Positions 50,722 to 60,131 of a DNA stretch of 64,000 nucleotides are shown here, in pieces (position 1 is the first letter of the stretch; each line of letters begins with the position of its first letter). Under the pieces are notes generated by a model. The model saw only the letters and a program-made list of their open reading frames with translations. It was not told the DNA's origin and ran no database searches. Source of the stretch: Hungatella effluvii (GTDB taxonomy: Bacteria; Bacillota; Clostridia; Lachnospirales; Lachnospiraceae); NCBI RefSeq assembly GCF_003201875.1, contig NZ_QJKD01000019.1, forward strand, positions 47,535 to 111,534, read 5' to 3'. A program made the position numbers and the translations under genes.

Positions 50722-52023
50722 CTAAAACGTAATGCCAAAGGTGGCCATCAAAGCGATAACCAAACCCGCAACAGCCGCCGGAATCATGGTCCCAAGAATT
50801 ACATGCTTGTAACTCTCTTTTAAACTGCATCCGCAGATGGACATCGTAAGAATCGCCACGGAAGAGTTAGGCAGCTTATTTAAAATCAGGGCAGACTCTG
50901 TCACAATTCTGTGCAGGGCCTGAACATTGACCCCCATATCCACAAATGCCTGACCAAAGCTCTCCAGGAAAATGGTTTCACCGGAGATTGCAGACCCGGT
51001 CAGACCGGTCAAAACCGCGGTCCCGAAATACGCCTTTAAATACACGGGCATATTCATGGATAAAACGGCCTGCTGCAGCGCCTGAAATGCAGGCGACAGG
51101 CTGAGCACCTTGGAAAGTCCCATGACCGCAGCCACGGTCAGCATGGAATTCAGTCCGGATCCCGCGCCCGTTTTCGCGGAGGACTTGATGTTTTCAATAT
51201 GCTTGAACTGAGTCGCCATAATCAGCAGAATACCTACGGTCAGCGAAAACAGGATACTGGTGGAGGTTCCCCAGCTGGAGGTCGCCACTACAATGCCGAA
51301 TACCACGATGAACGGAAGCACCGACATCCCAATGCCGGGAAGCTCTTCATCGCTCATAACCTTGTTGGAGCTGGTATACATGGCCAGCAGCTCCTCATTC
51401 GTATGCTTCTTATGGCTCTGCGCCTGTGCATAGTTGAAATATAAGAAGTAGCACACAGCCAGGATCACGGTAAACACCAGAGATAAGAACGGCGCCGATC
51501 CCAGAGACGTTCCCAGATAACCGCTGGGCAGTACGTTGCAGATATCCAGAGTGTACATAAAACCATTGGCAGAAGCTCCGCCGCCCAGCAGCATGAACGG
51601 AAGCAGCCGGCGATCCATCTTGTTCTCACGAAGCAGATTGTCCGCGATCGGATACAGTACAAATACCATGATATAACCGTTGATGCCTAAAAGCGTAATA
51701 AAAAAGGTACAGATCAGGATAACCAGCCCCACCATTTTGGCTCCCAGCTTCTGCGTCAGCCATTTGGCAATTTTTGTGGCCAGTCCGGTTTCCAGCACCA
51801 GCTGTCCGAAGATGCCTCCCATACCCAGGATCAGGAACCAGGAAGTTACGAAACCGCCGGCGCCGCCGGAGAATGTGGTAAGAAGACCGTCGGACAGGCT
51901 GAGCTGACTGCTTAATAAGATAATTACCGCCGTGATTACGGTGGCGCAGATCATGTCAATCCCCTTGATGATCATGACTACTAAGAGAGCAATGGCAAAG
52001 ATAAGACCCATTGTTGCTAACAT
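50722..52023 (-). CDS. GntP/CitMHS-type carboxylate permease
   Basis: This 433-aa protein has about twelve hydrophobic helices. Features such as GGAGGFVTSWFLILGMGGIFGQ, LLGINGYIMVFVLYPIA and NKLPNSSVAILTM match the GntP/citrate-proton symporter group. It probably brings in an organic acid. It lies 17 bp after a second transporter gene in the same direction as the CoA-ligase and acyl-CoA genes, so its cargo may be the acid metabolised by that cluster. Confidence 0.85.
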   Translation of the reverse strand: MLATMGLIFAIALLVVMIIKGIDMICATVITAVIILLSSQLSLSDGLLTTFSGGAGGFVTSWFLILGMGGIFGQLVLETGLATKIAKWLTQKLGAKMVGLVILICTFFITLLGINGYIMVFVLYPIADNLLRENKMDRRLLPFMLLGGGASANGFMYTLDICNVLPSGYLGTSLGSAPFLSLVFTVILAVCYFLYFNYAQAQSHKKHTNEELLAMYTSSNKVMSDEELPGIGMSVLPFIVVFGIVVATSSWGTSTSILFSLTVGILLIMATQFKHIENIKSSAKTGAGSGLNSMLTVAAVMGLSKVLSLSPAFQALQQAVLSMNMPVYLKAYFGTAVLTGLTGSAISGETIFLESFGQAFVDMGVNVQALHRIVTESALILNKLPNSSVAILTMSICGCSLKESYKHVILGTMIPAAVAGLVIALMATFGITF

Positions 52024-52040
52024 AAAAATACCTCCATCAT

Positions 52041-53354
52041 TTATTTTTTAGTTCCGGCCTGCACCTTCCTGCCGCTGTCATACTCTCTGTCCGGCCATCC
52101 GATTATCACATTCATCACCGTGGGAAGGATGAGGGTGAATAAATTGATATAGGATGCCGCGGTCAGTCCCTTGGATACCAGTGCCGTAAGCCCCGCCTGG
52201 GAAATCACCCAGGTAAGACAGATATAGACAAAAGTAAGGACAGCTCCCCGCCGGTTGCGCCTGGCTTCGGAAACCTTCGGATCTTCCCCGGTCTTTTTCT
52301 GATACCAGTTCAGAGCACGGTCATTAAAGCCCTGTGCATAGTTGATCGCCGTGGAGATTGTTGCAAAAAAGATTGCTATGGTAAGCAGTGTCAGCGAAAT
52401 TGCCTTGACGGCGCCGCCCGCCCAGCCGTTCTGTACCACCAGGATTGTGTACACGGCTTTTCCATTTGCCCATCCATCGTAAACCGCGCTGTAGTTACCC
52501 GCCAGGTTTATGGCGTTCATCTCCAGAAATATCCAGTTTACAATCACGGACAGAATCACCGCCCTGCGCAGAGTTTTCTTATTGTTAAACAGCTGCGCAT
52601 GATTGACGTACGCGCCGAATCCAGCCAGATTCTGACCGGAAAAGATATAGGCCCATACAAATGCAATCAAAAGATATTTTAAAAAGCTGCCCGCGCCCGA
52701 CGCGATTCCGGCCTCCATGCTGCTGCTCATAACAGCCATCTCGTTTGCCAGTTTTCCGCTCCCGATATTGAAAATAAGATTTGGAACGTGAACGACAACC
52801 AGGGCGATAAAGATAACAGCGCTCATGAACACAGCATTCTTGCGGACCAGCTCCGTGCCTTTCATACAGAGAAGAAACATGATAATTCCTACAATAAATG
52901 TGGTCCATATGTACGGAATCCCCGTCAGCTCCTTAAGGGCTGAGCCGGAGGTGGAATAGGCCAGTGCCATACATACGATGAGCAGCCAGTTAAAATTCAG
53001 CTCATACACGATCTGCATCGGTTTTGCCAACACGCCTCCCCAGAATCTGGAACCGTATTTTTCAAGGAAATTCCCATAGTCAAAGGTTTTAAAATCCATG
53101 GCGAATTTCATGAAGAAATAGATAATAAAGCAGTTGATCGCCGCCACCACAAGAGGCATCAGCAGGCAGAAGTAAGGCTGTGTCACCTCCGGAAGCATAC
53201 CGTAAAATCCTGTGTTCTGGAAAAAATAAGTCCAGGGTGTGGAGCCTGACGCAAAACCGCCTCCGCACTGCGAGCTGAATGCAATGGATACAAACACCAG
53301 CACTGCTCTCCAGTCCACCGCTGTCCCACCACTTCCGACATTTTCGCTTTTCAT
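52041..53354 (-). CDS. YkvI-like membrane transporter
   Basis: This 437-aa protein has ten to eleven predicted membrane helices and the APC-superfamily start VFVSIAFSSQCGGGFASGS, with unwound-helix glycines. It matches the YkvI group, transporters of unproven specificity related to amino-acid symporters. It is located between the zinc-binding protein gene and the GntP-type gene. Two unlike transporters in the same run could mean uptake of the acid and export of its product. Confidence 0.75.
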   Translation of the reverse strand: MKSENVGSGGTAVDWRAVLVFVSIAFSSQCGGGFASGSTPWTYFFQNTGFYGMLPEVTQPYFCLLMPLVVAAINCFIIYFFMKFAMDFKTFDYGNFLEKYGSRFWGGVLAKPMQIVYELNFNWLLIVCMALAYSTSGSALKELTGIPYIWTTFIVGIIMFLLCMKGTELVRKNAVFMSAVIFIALVVVHVPNLIFNIGSGKLANEMAVMSSSMEAGIASGAGSFLKYLLIAFVWAYIFSGQNLAGFGAYVNHAQLFNNKKTLRRAVILSVIVNWIFLEMNAINLAGNYSAVYDGWANGKAVYTILVVQNGWAGGAVKAISLTLLTIAIFFATISTAINYAQGFNDRALNWYQKKTGEDPKVSEARRNRRGAVLTFVYICLTWVISQAGLTALVSKGLTAASYINLFTLILPTVMNVIIGWPDREYDSGRKVQAGTKK

Positions 53355-53365
53355 ATGTACCTCCC

Positions 53366-53923
53366 CTACCTCTCCGTTTCCTTTTCCCGTGTCTGCCAGT
53401 GGGCTGTCATTCTGTCCAGCGGCATTTCCAATAGTCCCGTCCCCTCTGAATAAGCGTAAACCGTAAAGCCCCTCTTACAGCGGAACACGCATTCCAGACA
53501 GGGATCTTCATCGCAGTAGCAGAACGCATCCGTGTCTGCCAGTGCAAATACCATGGGGGAACGTTTTTCCTTCATCACGTATTTTAGATAACCGCCCGTG
53601 AAGGTCTTCAAATAAATCCACTGCGGTGCGCACTCCTGTTTTTTCGTCTTCCAGGATACCTTTACCGCGTTGTCGTTATAGCCGCCGGTAATCTGGTAAC
53701 TGAGTTCTAAAAACTCCTTTGCCTCCCCGGCGTCTGTCGGCGCCAGGCGCTCTGCTTCCTCATTGCAGCAGAGAATCTTCTTCTCCTCAAGCGCCTGGCC
53801 TCCGGTAACTGGAAATAAGCTGTTACAGCTTCTGCAGCGATAAAATACGACATCCGGACACTGATCCGCGCGTGGTTTTCTGGTATCCCGGCACCTTCTC
53901 GGTCCAAATTTCTGCTCAATCAT
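53366..53923 (-). CDS. Cys-rich zinc-ribbon protein, desulfoferrodoxin-like fold (unknown)
   Basis: This 185-aa protein has an N-terminal ribbon with CRSC and CC pairs (residues ~30-55), then a beta-sandwich-like part (ELSYQITGGYNDNAVKVSW, WIYLKTFTGGYLKYV) that recalls desulfoferrodoxin-type domains, and a Cys cluster CYCDEDPCLECVFRC (~134-148). At least nine cysteines could bind iron or zinc. It overlaps the CoA-ligase stop by 8 bp. The function is unknown; linkage to acyl-CoA dehydrogenases suggests a redox or CoA-pathway accessory. Confidence 0.6.
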   Translation of the reverse strand: MIEQKFGPRRCRDTRKPRADQCPDVVFYRCRSCNSLFPVTGGQALEEKKILCCNEEAERLAPTDAGEAKEFLELSYQITGGYNDNAVKVSWKTKKQECAPQWIYLKTFTGGYLKYVMKEKRSPMVFALADTDAFCYCDEDPCLECVFRCKRGFTVYAYSEGTGLLEMPLDRMTAHWQTREKETER

Positions 53924-55559
53924 TGCGTTCCGGGCCCTCCATTCTTTTTTCCAGTTCCTCTTTCAACAGATACTTCTTCACCTTTCCGCTGCCCGTATGG
54001 GGAATACGGTCAATCAGCTCCAGCCTCTCCGGCCAGAACCGTTTCGGGACGCCGTTCTGACAGAGCCATCCGGTCACGTCCTCCAGCTTCAGATGTTCAA
54101 ATCCCGGCAGCGGAACGGCAAAGGCGCAGATTCTTTCGCCCAGCCGGTCGTCCGGCATCCCGATCACCGTGTGGTCGCCCATTCCCGGACAGCCCTCCAG
54201 CCGGTCATTGATCTCATTGGAATTCAAATTCTCGCCGCCGCGGACGATCATATCCTTCTTTCTTCCAATTATGCGAATATTCCCCGCTTCATCCATGACG
54301 CACAGATCGCCGCTGTGAAACCATCCATCGTCATCCAGGGCACTGTCCGTAATCTTCTTATCCTTTAGGTATCCCACAAATACATTGGGTCCCCTGGAAA
54401 GCTCTTCTCCCGGTACACCAGGCGGCACGTCGTTTCCCTCGTCATCCACGACGCGGATCTCAACGCCTTCTACCGGACGGCCGGAAGTGGTTCCGTTTAA
54501 TTTAAGCGCCTCATCGGGCCGTACAAACACGTGGGGGACACTTTCCGTCGAACCGTAGACCTCGCAGAGCAGGATCCCGAAGCTCCACGCCTTCTGTACC
54601 ATATATCCCGGCACCGGAGCGCCTCCGCAGAGGTATAGCTTCAGAAACGGCAGTTCTCCGCCTCCGTTCTCCAGTTCCCGGAGAATGTCATAGATAAATG
54701 GCGTAGCGCCCATGGAGAAGGTACACCGCTCCCGGTTCATCAGATCAATGGCTTCCCGGCAGCGGTATTTCTGCTGAAGCACCACTTTCGCCCCGATCAG
54801 CATGGGAGCAATCAGCCCGTGATGAAAGCCCGTTGCATGATTTAACGGCGCAGGCATGAACATGATGTCCTCACTGGTCAGCCCCAGCTCTTTGGTAAAT
54901 ACCTCCTCGCTGTAGCGGATATTATTGTGGATAAGCAGTACTCCCTTCGTCCCGCTGGTCGTCCCGGAGGTGCAGAGAATCAGCGCCAGATCCTCACCTT
55001 TCCTCCTGATCTCCGGCATTACCGTATCCGCCTGGTCCATAACCTCCGTAAACGCCAATACCCCGTTTCCCTCCGGCTTCTCACCGCCCACGATGACGAC
55101 ACAGGACAGCGACGGAATGCGTTCTCTCACAGCCAGAATCCGGCTTGCATAATCCGTTTTATGAAAAAAGGAGGGGCCGAAGTAAACCTTTGACTCCGTT
55201 AAATTCATGCTCCGGATCAGTTCCTTTTCCTCATAGGACATGGCGATGGGATGGGCTACGGCCCCGGTCATAAAGCAGGCGATGGTCACCACCACGAACT
55301 CGCTCCAGATGGGGAGCTGGAACGATACCGCGTCTCCCGGCAAAACACCCTGCTTCCGGAGAAAGGCCGCCACTTTTGACGCAGCCTCATCCATCTGCCG
55401 GTAGGTATACCGATTCCCCCTGTCATCCACCACATATTCTCGTTCGGAATACTTCTTCACGGATTCTTTCCAACAGTCCAGCAGCGTGATATCTTTCCAG
55501 AAGCCCTCGGAAAGATACTTTTCCCGCTGGATGGCATTGATCTTCATCTCATCAATCAT
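53916..55559 (-). CDS. AMP-forming acyl-CoA ligase (CaiC/medium-chain type)
   Basis: This 547-aa enzyme activates a carboxylic acid with ATP and CoA. ANL-superfamily motifs are LILCTSGTTSGTKGVLL (A3 P-loop), YGSTES (A5), DGWFHSGDL (A7), IRIIGRKKDMIVRGGENL (A8) and TGSGKVKKYLL with the A10 lysine. The ATG at 55559 follows TAGGAGACGG. It follows EtfA in the operon. The acid is unknown; carnitine-type, aromatic or fatty acids all use such ligases. Confidence 0.9.
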   Translation of the reverse strand: MIDEMKINAIQREKYLSEGFWKDITLLDCWKESVKKYSEREYVVDDRGNRYTYRQMDEAASKVAAFLRKQGVLPGDAVSFQLPIWSEFVVVTIACFMTGAVAHPIAMSYEEKELIRSMNLTESKVYFGPSFFHKTDYASRILAVRERIPSLSCVVIVGGEKPEGNGVLAFTEVMDQADTVMPEIRRKGEDLALILCTSGTTSGTKGVLLIHNNIRYSEEVFTKELGLTSEDIMFMPAPLNHATGFHHGLIAPMLIGAKVVLQQKYRCREAIDLMNRERCTFSMGATPFIYDILRELENGGGELPFLKLYLCGGAPVPGYMVQKAWSFGILLCEVYGSTESVPHVFVRPDEALKLNGTTSGRPVEGVEIRVVDDEGNDVPPGVPGEELSRGPNVFVGYLKDKKITDSALDDDGWFHSGDLCVMDEAGNIRIIGRKKDMIVRGGENLNSNEINDRLEGCPGMGDHTVIGMPDDRLGERICAFAVPLPGFEHLKLEDVTGWLCQNGVPKRFWPERLELIDRIPHTGSGKVKKYLLKEELEKRMEGPERND

Positions 55560-55662
55560 GACCCGTCTCCTATACCTTTTTGCGCGCATCCTGCCGGATC
55601 GCGCCTGCCATCAGCGCATGTACTGCGGTATGCTCTGAGGAACGCTTCCTCATCCCTGCTGT

Positions 55663-56676
55663 CTAGTGCAAAGCTGCACTAGCCTTTAACTCCTTCACAA
55701 GAGCCGGAACAATCTCGAACACGTCGCCTACGATGCCGTAATCCGCCACCTCGAAGATCGGCGCCGTGTCATCCTTATTGATCGCCACAATGGTTCCGGA
55801 GCCGCTCATGCCCGCCACATGCTGGACAGCGCCGGATATGGCGCAGGCGAAGTATATCTTCGGAGTTACCGTGGTTCCCGTCTGCCCTACCTGTTTGGAC
55901 TGCGGCATCCATCCCGAATCGACCGCTGCCCTGGAGCATCCGACGGTTCCGCCAAGCACGTCTGCCAGTTCCTTCAACACTTTGAAATTCTCTCCGTTCT
56001 TCATGCCGCGGCCGCCGGATACGATCACCTCCGCGTCCTGAAGCGGGATATCGTTGTCCTCGCACGCCTTAATGAAATCAATCACCTTAGTCCTGATCTC
56101 GTTTTCCGGTGTGTGGATCGGTTCCATGATGATCTCCGGCTTGTTGTCCATCACCTTCTCCGGCTTCTTAAATGCGCCTGGTCTGCAGGTTCCCATCTGC
56201 GGCCTTGTCTCGCTGCACAGGATCTGTGCGTAAAGATTTCCGCCAAATGCAGGCCGTTCCCAGACCACATTTCCTGTCTCCTCGTCTACGCTAAGCGCCG
56301 TACAGTCTGCGGTCAGACCCGTACGCAGGCTGACTGCAATCTTAGAGCCCAAATCCCTGCCGTTTACGGTTGCTCCTACCAGAATCGTATTGGGATCATA
56401 CTTTTCGCAGAGCTTTAAGAATACATTTCCATAAGCGTCAGCGGAGTAATTCTCATATTCGTCTCCCTTTACCACATAAATCTTATCCGCGCCGTACTCG
56501 CCGGCCTCCTTCACCGCCTCATCCACATCCTTTGCGATGACTACGGCACATAACTTCTGCTTTAAGCCGTCCGCCAGCTTTCGTCCCTGGCCAAGCAGCT
56601 CAAGGCCCACGCTTTTAGGCTGACCCTGGAAGCATTCGATAAATACCCATACGTCCTTACATGTATCAAAACTCAT
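55663..56676 (-). CDS. etfA: Electron transfer flavoprotein, alpha subunit
   Basis: This 337-aa subunit has the C-terminal FAD domain motif SGGRGMKNGENF followed by GCSRAAVDSGWMPQSKQVGQ and KIYFACAISGAVQHVAGM. It binds FAD and, with EtfB, links acyl-CoA dehydrogenase to other carriers; with clostridial crotonyl-CoA-type enzymes this can be electron bifurcation. It follows etfB by 25 bp. No N-terminal ferredoxin domain is fused. Confidence 0.95.
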   Translation of the reverse strand: MSFDTCKDVWVFIECFQGQPKSVGLELLGQGRKLADGLKQKLCAVVIAKDVDEAVKEAGEYGADKIYVVKGDEYENYSADAYGNVFLKLCEKYDPNTILVGATVNGRDLGSKIAVSLRTGLTADCTALSVDEETGNVVWERPAFGGNLYAQILCSETRPQMGTCRPGAFKKPEKVMDNKPEIIMEPIHTPENEIRTKVIDFIKACEDNDIPLQDAEVIVSGGRGMKNGENFKVLKELADVLGGTVGCSRAAVDSGWMPQSKQVGQTGTTVTPKIYFACAISGAVQHVAGMSGSGTIVAINKDDTAPIFEVADYGIVGDVFEIVPALVKELKASAALH

Positions 56677-56701
56677 CTCTCGCGACCTCCTTTTGCCGTC
56701 C

Positions 56702-57490
56702 TTAAAGTACTTTTGCCTCTGTCAGCCTGTCAATCAGGGTCCCTGCGGTCTCCGCCGGGCTGCTGCCTTCAATGTTCATGCAGTTTGCATTTCTCTTTGG
56801 CGTAAACGTTGCTTTTACCTTTGTGGGGGAACCCTTTAAGCCCATCTTGGTCGTATCGGAACCCGGCAGACTCGCCAGAGTGATCTCTCCGATCTCTGCT
56901 CTTAAGGAAGTCAGCACGCCTTTAATGGTAGCGTATCTGGGCTTATTGCTCTCCTTTGTCGCGGTACAAAGCACCGGAAGGCTGGCCTCTATGACCTCCA
57001 CGCCCTCTTCCACCTGGCGTCTGGCGATCACCTTATCGCCCTCTACCTCCATATCGAGAATATACGTCAGCCTGACAGCCCCCAGATGCTCCGCAATACT
57101 GGGGGCTGTCTGTCCCGTATCTCCGTCGATGGCCTGTTTGCCGCCCAGGATTACATCGAACCCGCCCAGCATCTGAATCGCCTGAGACAGAATATAACTG
57201 GTGGCATACGTATCGGAACCGCCAAAGGCGCGGTCGGTAACGAGATACGCCTCATCAGCTCCCATGGCCAGCGCTTCCCGGAGCACTGCCTTCGCCTGAG
57301 GCGGCCCCATGGAAATCACGGTCACTTTTCCGCCGTAGCGGTCCTTCAGCTGAAGGCCTGTTTCCAGCGCATTTTTATCAAAAGGGTTCATGATACTCGG
57401 CACGCCGGTACGAATCAGCGTATTTTTCACCGGATCAATCTTGATCTCAGTGGTATCCGGAACCTGTTTTATACAAACAACGATATTCAT
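56702..57490 (-). CDS. etfB: Electron transfer flavoprotein, beta subunit
   Basis: This 262-aa subunit starts MNIVVCIKQVPDT, the usual EtfB start. I choose the ATG at 57490: GAGGAGGA ends six bases before it, while the ATG at 57496 directly abuts the ribosome site. The FAD/NADH-site sequence GGKQAIDGDTGQTAPSIAEHL is clear. The ribosome site itself belongs to repeat copy B, so this gene's translation start lies within a structured leader. It is in the acyl-CoA operon after the first dehydrogenase. Confidence 0.95.
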   Translation of the reverse strand: MNIVVCIKQVPDTTEIKIDPVKNTLIRTGVPSIMNPFDKNALETGLQLKDRYGGKVTVISMGPPQAKAVLREALAMGADEAYLVTDRAFGGSDTYATSYILSQAIQMLGGFDVILGGKQAIDGDTGQTAPSIAEHLGAVRLTYILDMEVEGDKVIARRQVEEGVEVIEASLPVLCTATKESNKPRYATIKGVLTSLRAEIGEITLASLPGSDTTKMGLKGSPTKVKATFTPKRNANCMNIEGSSPAETAGTLIDRLTEAKVL

Positions 57491-57496
57491 CTTCAT

Positions 57497-57597
57497 TCCT
57501 CCTCGTTATGAGCACTTAGCGGCTGTCTTTTAGCCGGTTACGTGCGATACATGTCACTGGCACTTAGCGAGGTCTTTCACGAGCTTAGTGCAGTGAC
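57497..57597 (-). repeat. Hairpin repeat family, copy B: etfB leader
   Basis: This 101-bp unit reads on the minus strand from GTCACTGC, next to the dehydrogenase stop, to CGAGGAGGA, the etfB ribosome site. It forms hairpin 1 (arms ~57572-57597 region) and hairpin 2 (ACGTGC..GCACTTAG region). It is ~90% identical to copy C (61506-61604) in opposite orientation and in the same position relative to its gene. Confidence 0.88.
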
Positions 57598-58739
57598 TAT
57601 TTATATTCCTTATCCAATACGCCTGCAATTGTCATTCTCTGGATCTGGTTCGTTCCCTCAAAGATCTGGAATACCTTGCAGTCTCTCATGAGTTTTTCCA
57701 CCGGATACTCTTTGCTGTAGCCGTATCCGCCAAAGATCTGAACCGCGTTGGAGGTCACTTCCTGTGCACAGTCGGACACAAATGTCTTACAAATGGAGCC
57801 TTCCTTCTGTACCATGATTCCCTGATCCATCATCCGCATGGTGTTATTCACCAGACACCTGGATGCTTCAATCTTAATTGCCATGTCGGCCAGCATCTGC
57901 TGTACCATCTGGAATTTAATAATAGGGGTGTTAAACTGTTTTCTTTCCTTTGCATACTTCACGGATTCATCCAGCGCCCGCTGCATGATACCCACAGCCA
58001 GAGTCGCCACAAAGGCTCTGGATAAGTTCAGCGCGTTTAAGGCCAGCTTGAACCCGGAGCCCTCAGGTCCCACCATGGCGGAAGCCTTCACACGGACGTT
58101 TTCGAAAATCAAGTCCGTCGTGTTGGAAAGCCTGAGCCCCATCTTGTTCTCATGGGCTCCTACGGTAACGCCTTCTGCATCGGCATCGATGATAAATGCG
58201 GACATGCCTCTGTGTCCTGCCGCCGGATCCGTCTTAAAGAATCCCACAAAAACATCTGCCAGAGCGCCGTTGGTGATAAATGTCTTGGTTCCGTTTAAAA
58301 TATATTCGTCCCCGTCCTTCACCGCCGTGGCGCGCATAGCCGCGGGGTCGGAACCTGCATTAGGCTCCGTCAGGGCAAATCCGGCAAATCCGCCGGGAGC
58401 AATCTTATCTGCAAAATACTGTCCCTGCTCCTTCGTTCCGGCAAGGATTACATTTCTAAGCGCCACAAACGTGGTTACAAAGGTGATGGCGTAGCCCGCG
58501 TCCACCTTTGCCAGCTCCTCAAAAATCATGGCGGTGGTCTCATAGCTTAAACCGGTTCCACCGTATTCCTCCGGGATTTCCAGCATGTGAAGTCCCATAT
58601 CGAATCCCCATTTAAACAGCTCTCTCGGACACTCCCCTTTCTCGTCCGCGTCCTTTACATGAGGTTTTATTTCATTTTCTGCCATCTCCCTTACAAGAGC
58701 AAGCAGCGCTTTCTGTTCTTCGGTGTAAAGTAAGCTCAT
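57597..58739 (-). CDS. Acyl-CoA dehydrogenase (short-chain/butyryl-CoA type)
   Basis: This 380-aa flavoprotein has ALTEPNAGSDPAAMRA, TFITNGALADVFVG, KMGLRLSNTTDL and the catalytic base Glu in IFEGTNQIQ (~361). This is the layout of butyryl-CoA/short-chain dehydrogenases. With EtfAB it oxidises acyl-CoA or reduces enoyl-CoA. It lies 39 bp after the CoA-transferase gene, and its stop touches repeat copy B. Confidence 0.93.
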   Translation of the reverse strand: MSLLYTEEQKALLALVREMAENEIKPHVKDADEKGECPRELFKWGFDMGLHMLEIPEEYGGTGLSYETTAMIFEELAKVDAGYAITFVTTFVALRNVILAGTKEQGQYFADKIAPGGFAGFALTEPNAGSDPAAMRATAVKDGDEYILNGTKTFITNGALADVFVGFFKTDPAAGHRGMSAFIIDADAEGVTVGAHENKMGLRLSNTTDLIFENVRVKASAMVGPEGSGFKLALNALNLSRAFVATLAVGIMQRALDESVKYAKERKQFNTPIIKFQMVQQMLADMAIKIEASRCLVNNTMRMMDQGIMVQKEGSICKTFVSDCAQEVTSNAVQIFGGYGYSKEYPVEKLMRDCKVFQIFEGTNQIQRMTIAGVLDKEYK

Positions 58740-58778
58740 GTTATTTTCACTTTCCCCTTTCTGGTTGTTCGTTGTTTA

Positions 58779-60005
58779 TTACAGTGGTTTCAGTCCTGTC
58801 GCGCCTTCTGCGGCTCCGGAAGCAATGATTTCCCCGATCTGTTCGTCACTGTATCCCAGCTGCTTCATAATCTCCACCGTATGGGCGCCCTGCATGCCTC
58901 CGATCACATAGTCCGGTTTGCCCAGAGATGCGAAGCCTACGGGGTTGGTCGGCATGATCTTTCCGCCTGACGGATAAGGAATCTTTGTCAGCACATCGTT
59001 GGCCCACGCCTGCTCATCCTCATAGATATCCAGCGGCTCATATGCGGCTTCACACGGCATATCATTTTCCTTTAACATCTTCATTAAGTCTTCTCTGTCG
59101 ATCTTTGCAATGGCTGCATCCAGCACATCGGTCACGTCTTTATTCAAATGGTTGTTGTTGACATCCGCGCAGTGACGGTACTGCTCTTTTTCCAGCATTT
59201 CCGGACAGCCCAGGAGCGTGAACATCTTCTCATAATCGCGGTCATACTCCGGACAGCAGATGCAGACCCACTTGTTGTCCCTGGTGCGGAATACATTATT
59301 AAATGGATTGGGAACTTCTTTTCTGCTCTTCGGGTACTGGTTTCCGTACTGTGCGGAAATCAGGCCTGTGCTCAGCGCATAGACAGCCGCGTGATGCAGT
59401 CCGATGGTGACCTTGTCTCCCTCGCCGGATTTCTCTTTGCGGTACAGAGCCGCACAGATGCCGGACGCCAGAGCCATGGCAACCTGGAAATCTCCGAAAC
59501 CGTTGGTCGGAATCATGGGAGCGTCTCCGCGGTTTACCGTAGTTCCAAACACGCCGCCTCTCGCCATGTAACAGGTCACGTCGAAGCCCGCCGTATCCTT
59601 TTCCGGTCCCTTTTCCCCGTATCCCAGGACCTGGGCGAAAATCAGCTTCGGAAACCTCTCCTTTAAAGTATCGTAGTCCAGTCCCAGCTTTACCAGGGAT
59701 TTCGTTCTCGTATTGGTTACGAATACGTCCGCTTCCTCCAGAAGCTTATAACAAACCTCCAGCCCCTTTTCTGTCTTCAGGTTCAGAGTGATAAATTTCT
59801 TATTTAAGTTTGCCACATCAAAGGCCAGGTTCTCGTCGTCTGTAAACGGCATGTTGAACACGGCGCCCTGAGTCCTGGCAGGATCTCCTTTGTGTGATTC
59901 GATCTTGATACAGTCGGCTCCCCATTCGCCAAGTACGCGAACCGTGGTAGGGGCTGCCAGATATGTGGTTAAATCCACTACTTTTACGCCTTCTAATGGT
60001 TTCAT
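58779..60005 (-). CDS. CaiB/BaiF-type CoA-transferase (family III)
   Basis: This 408-aa enzyme has LEGVKVVDLTTYLAAPTTVR, the KIESHKGDPAR loop and AGFDVTCYMARGG, whose Asp (~140-170) forms the acyl-anhydride. Family III transferases move CoA between carboxylic acids, as in carnitine (CaiB), phenyllactate (FldA) and bile-acid (BaiF) pathways. Together with the ligase it gives the cluster two ways to make the CoA-ester: the ligase primes and the transferase cycles. No dehydratase subunits (FldBC/HadBC) are nearby. Confidence 0.9.
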   Translation of the reverse strand: MKPLEGVKVVDLTTYLAAPTTVRVLGEWGADCIKIESHKGDPARTQGAVFNMPFTDDENLAFDVANLNKKFITLNLKTEKGLEVCYKLLEEADVFVTNTRTKSLVKLGLDYDTLKERFPKLIFAQVLGYGEKGPEKDTAGFDVTCYMARGGVFGTTVNRGDAPMIPTNGFGDFQVAMALASGICAALYRKEKSGEGDKVTIGLHHAAVYALSTGLISAQYGNQYPKSRKEVPNPFNNVFRTRDNKWVCICCPEYDRDYEKMFTLLGCPEMLEKEQYRHCADVNNNHLNKDVTDVLDAAIAKIDREDLMKMLKENDMPCEAAYEPLDIYEDEQAWANDVLTKIPYPSGGKIMPTNPVGFASLGKPDYVIGGMQGAHTVEIMKQLGYSDEQIGEIIASGAAEGATGLKPL

Positions 60006-60131
60006 TGTCTTCCCTCCATATATGGAAAAGGGTCGGCAGGTCCGGAGTATGAACCTGATGACCCTTTTGTGTCAGATATCTTCGGTTTCAAAGCGGCTTG
60101 CCCGAAATAGCTTTAAAATACTGAATCAGTT

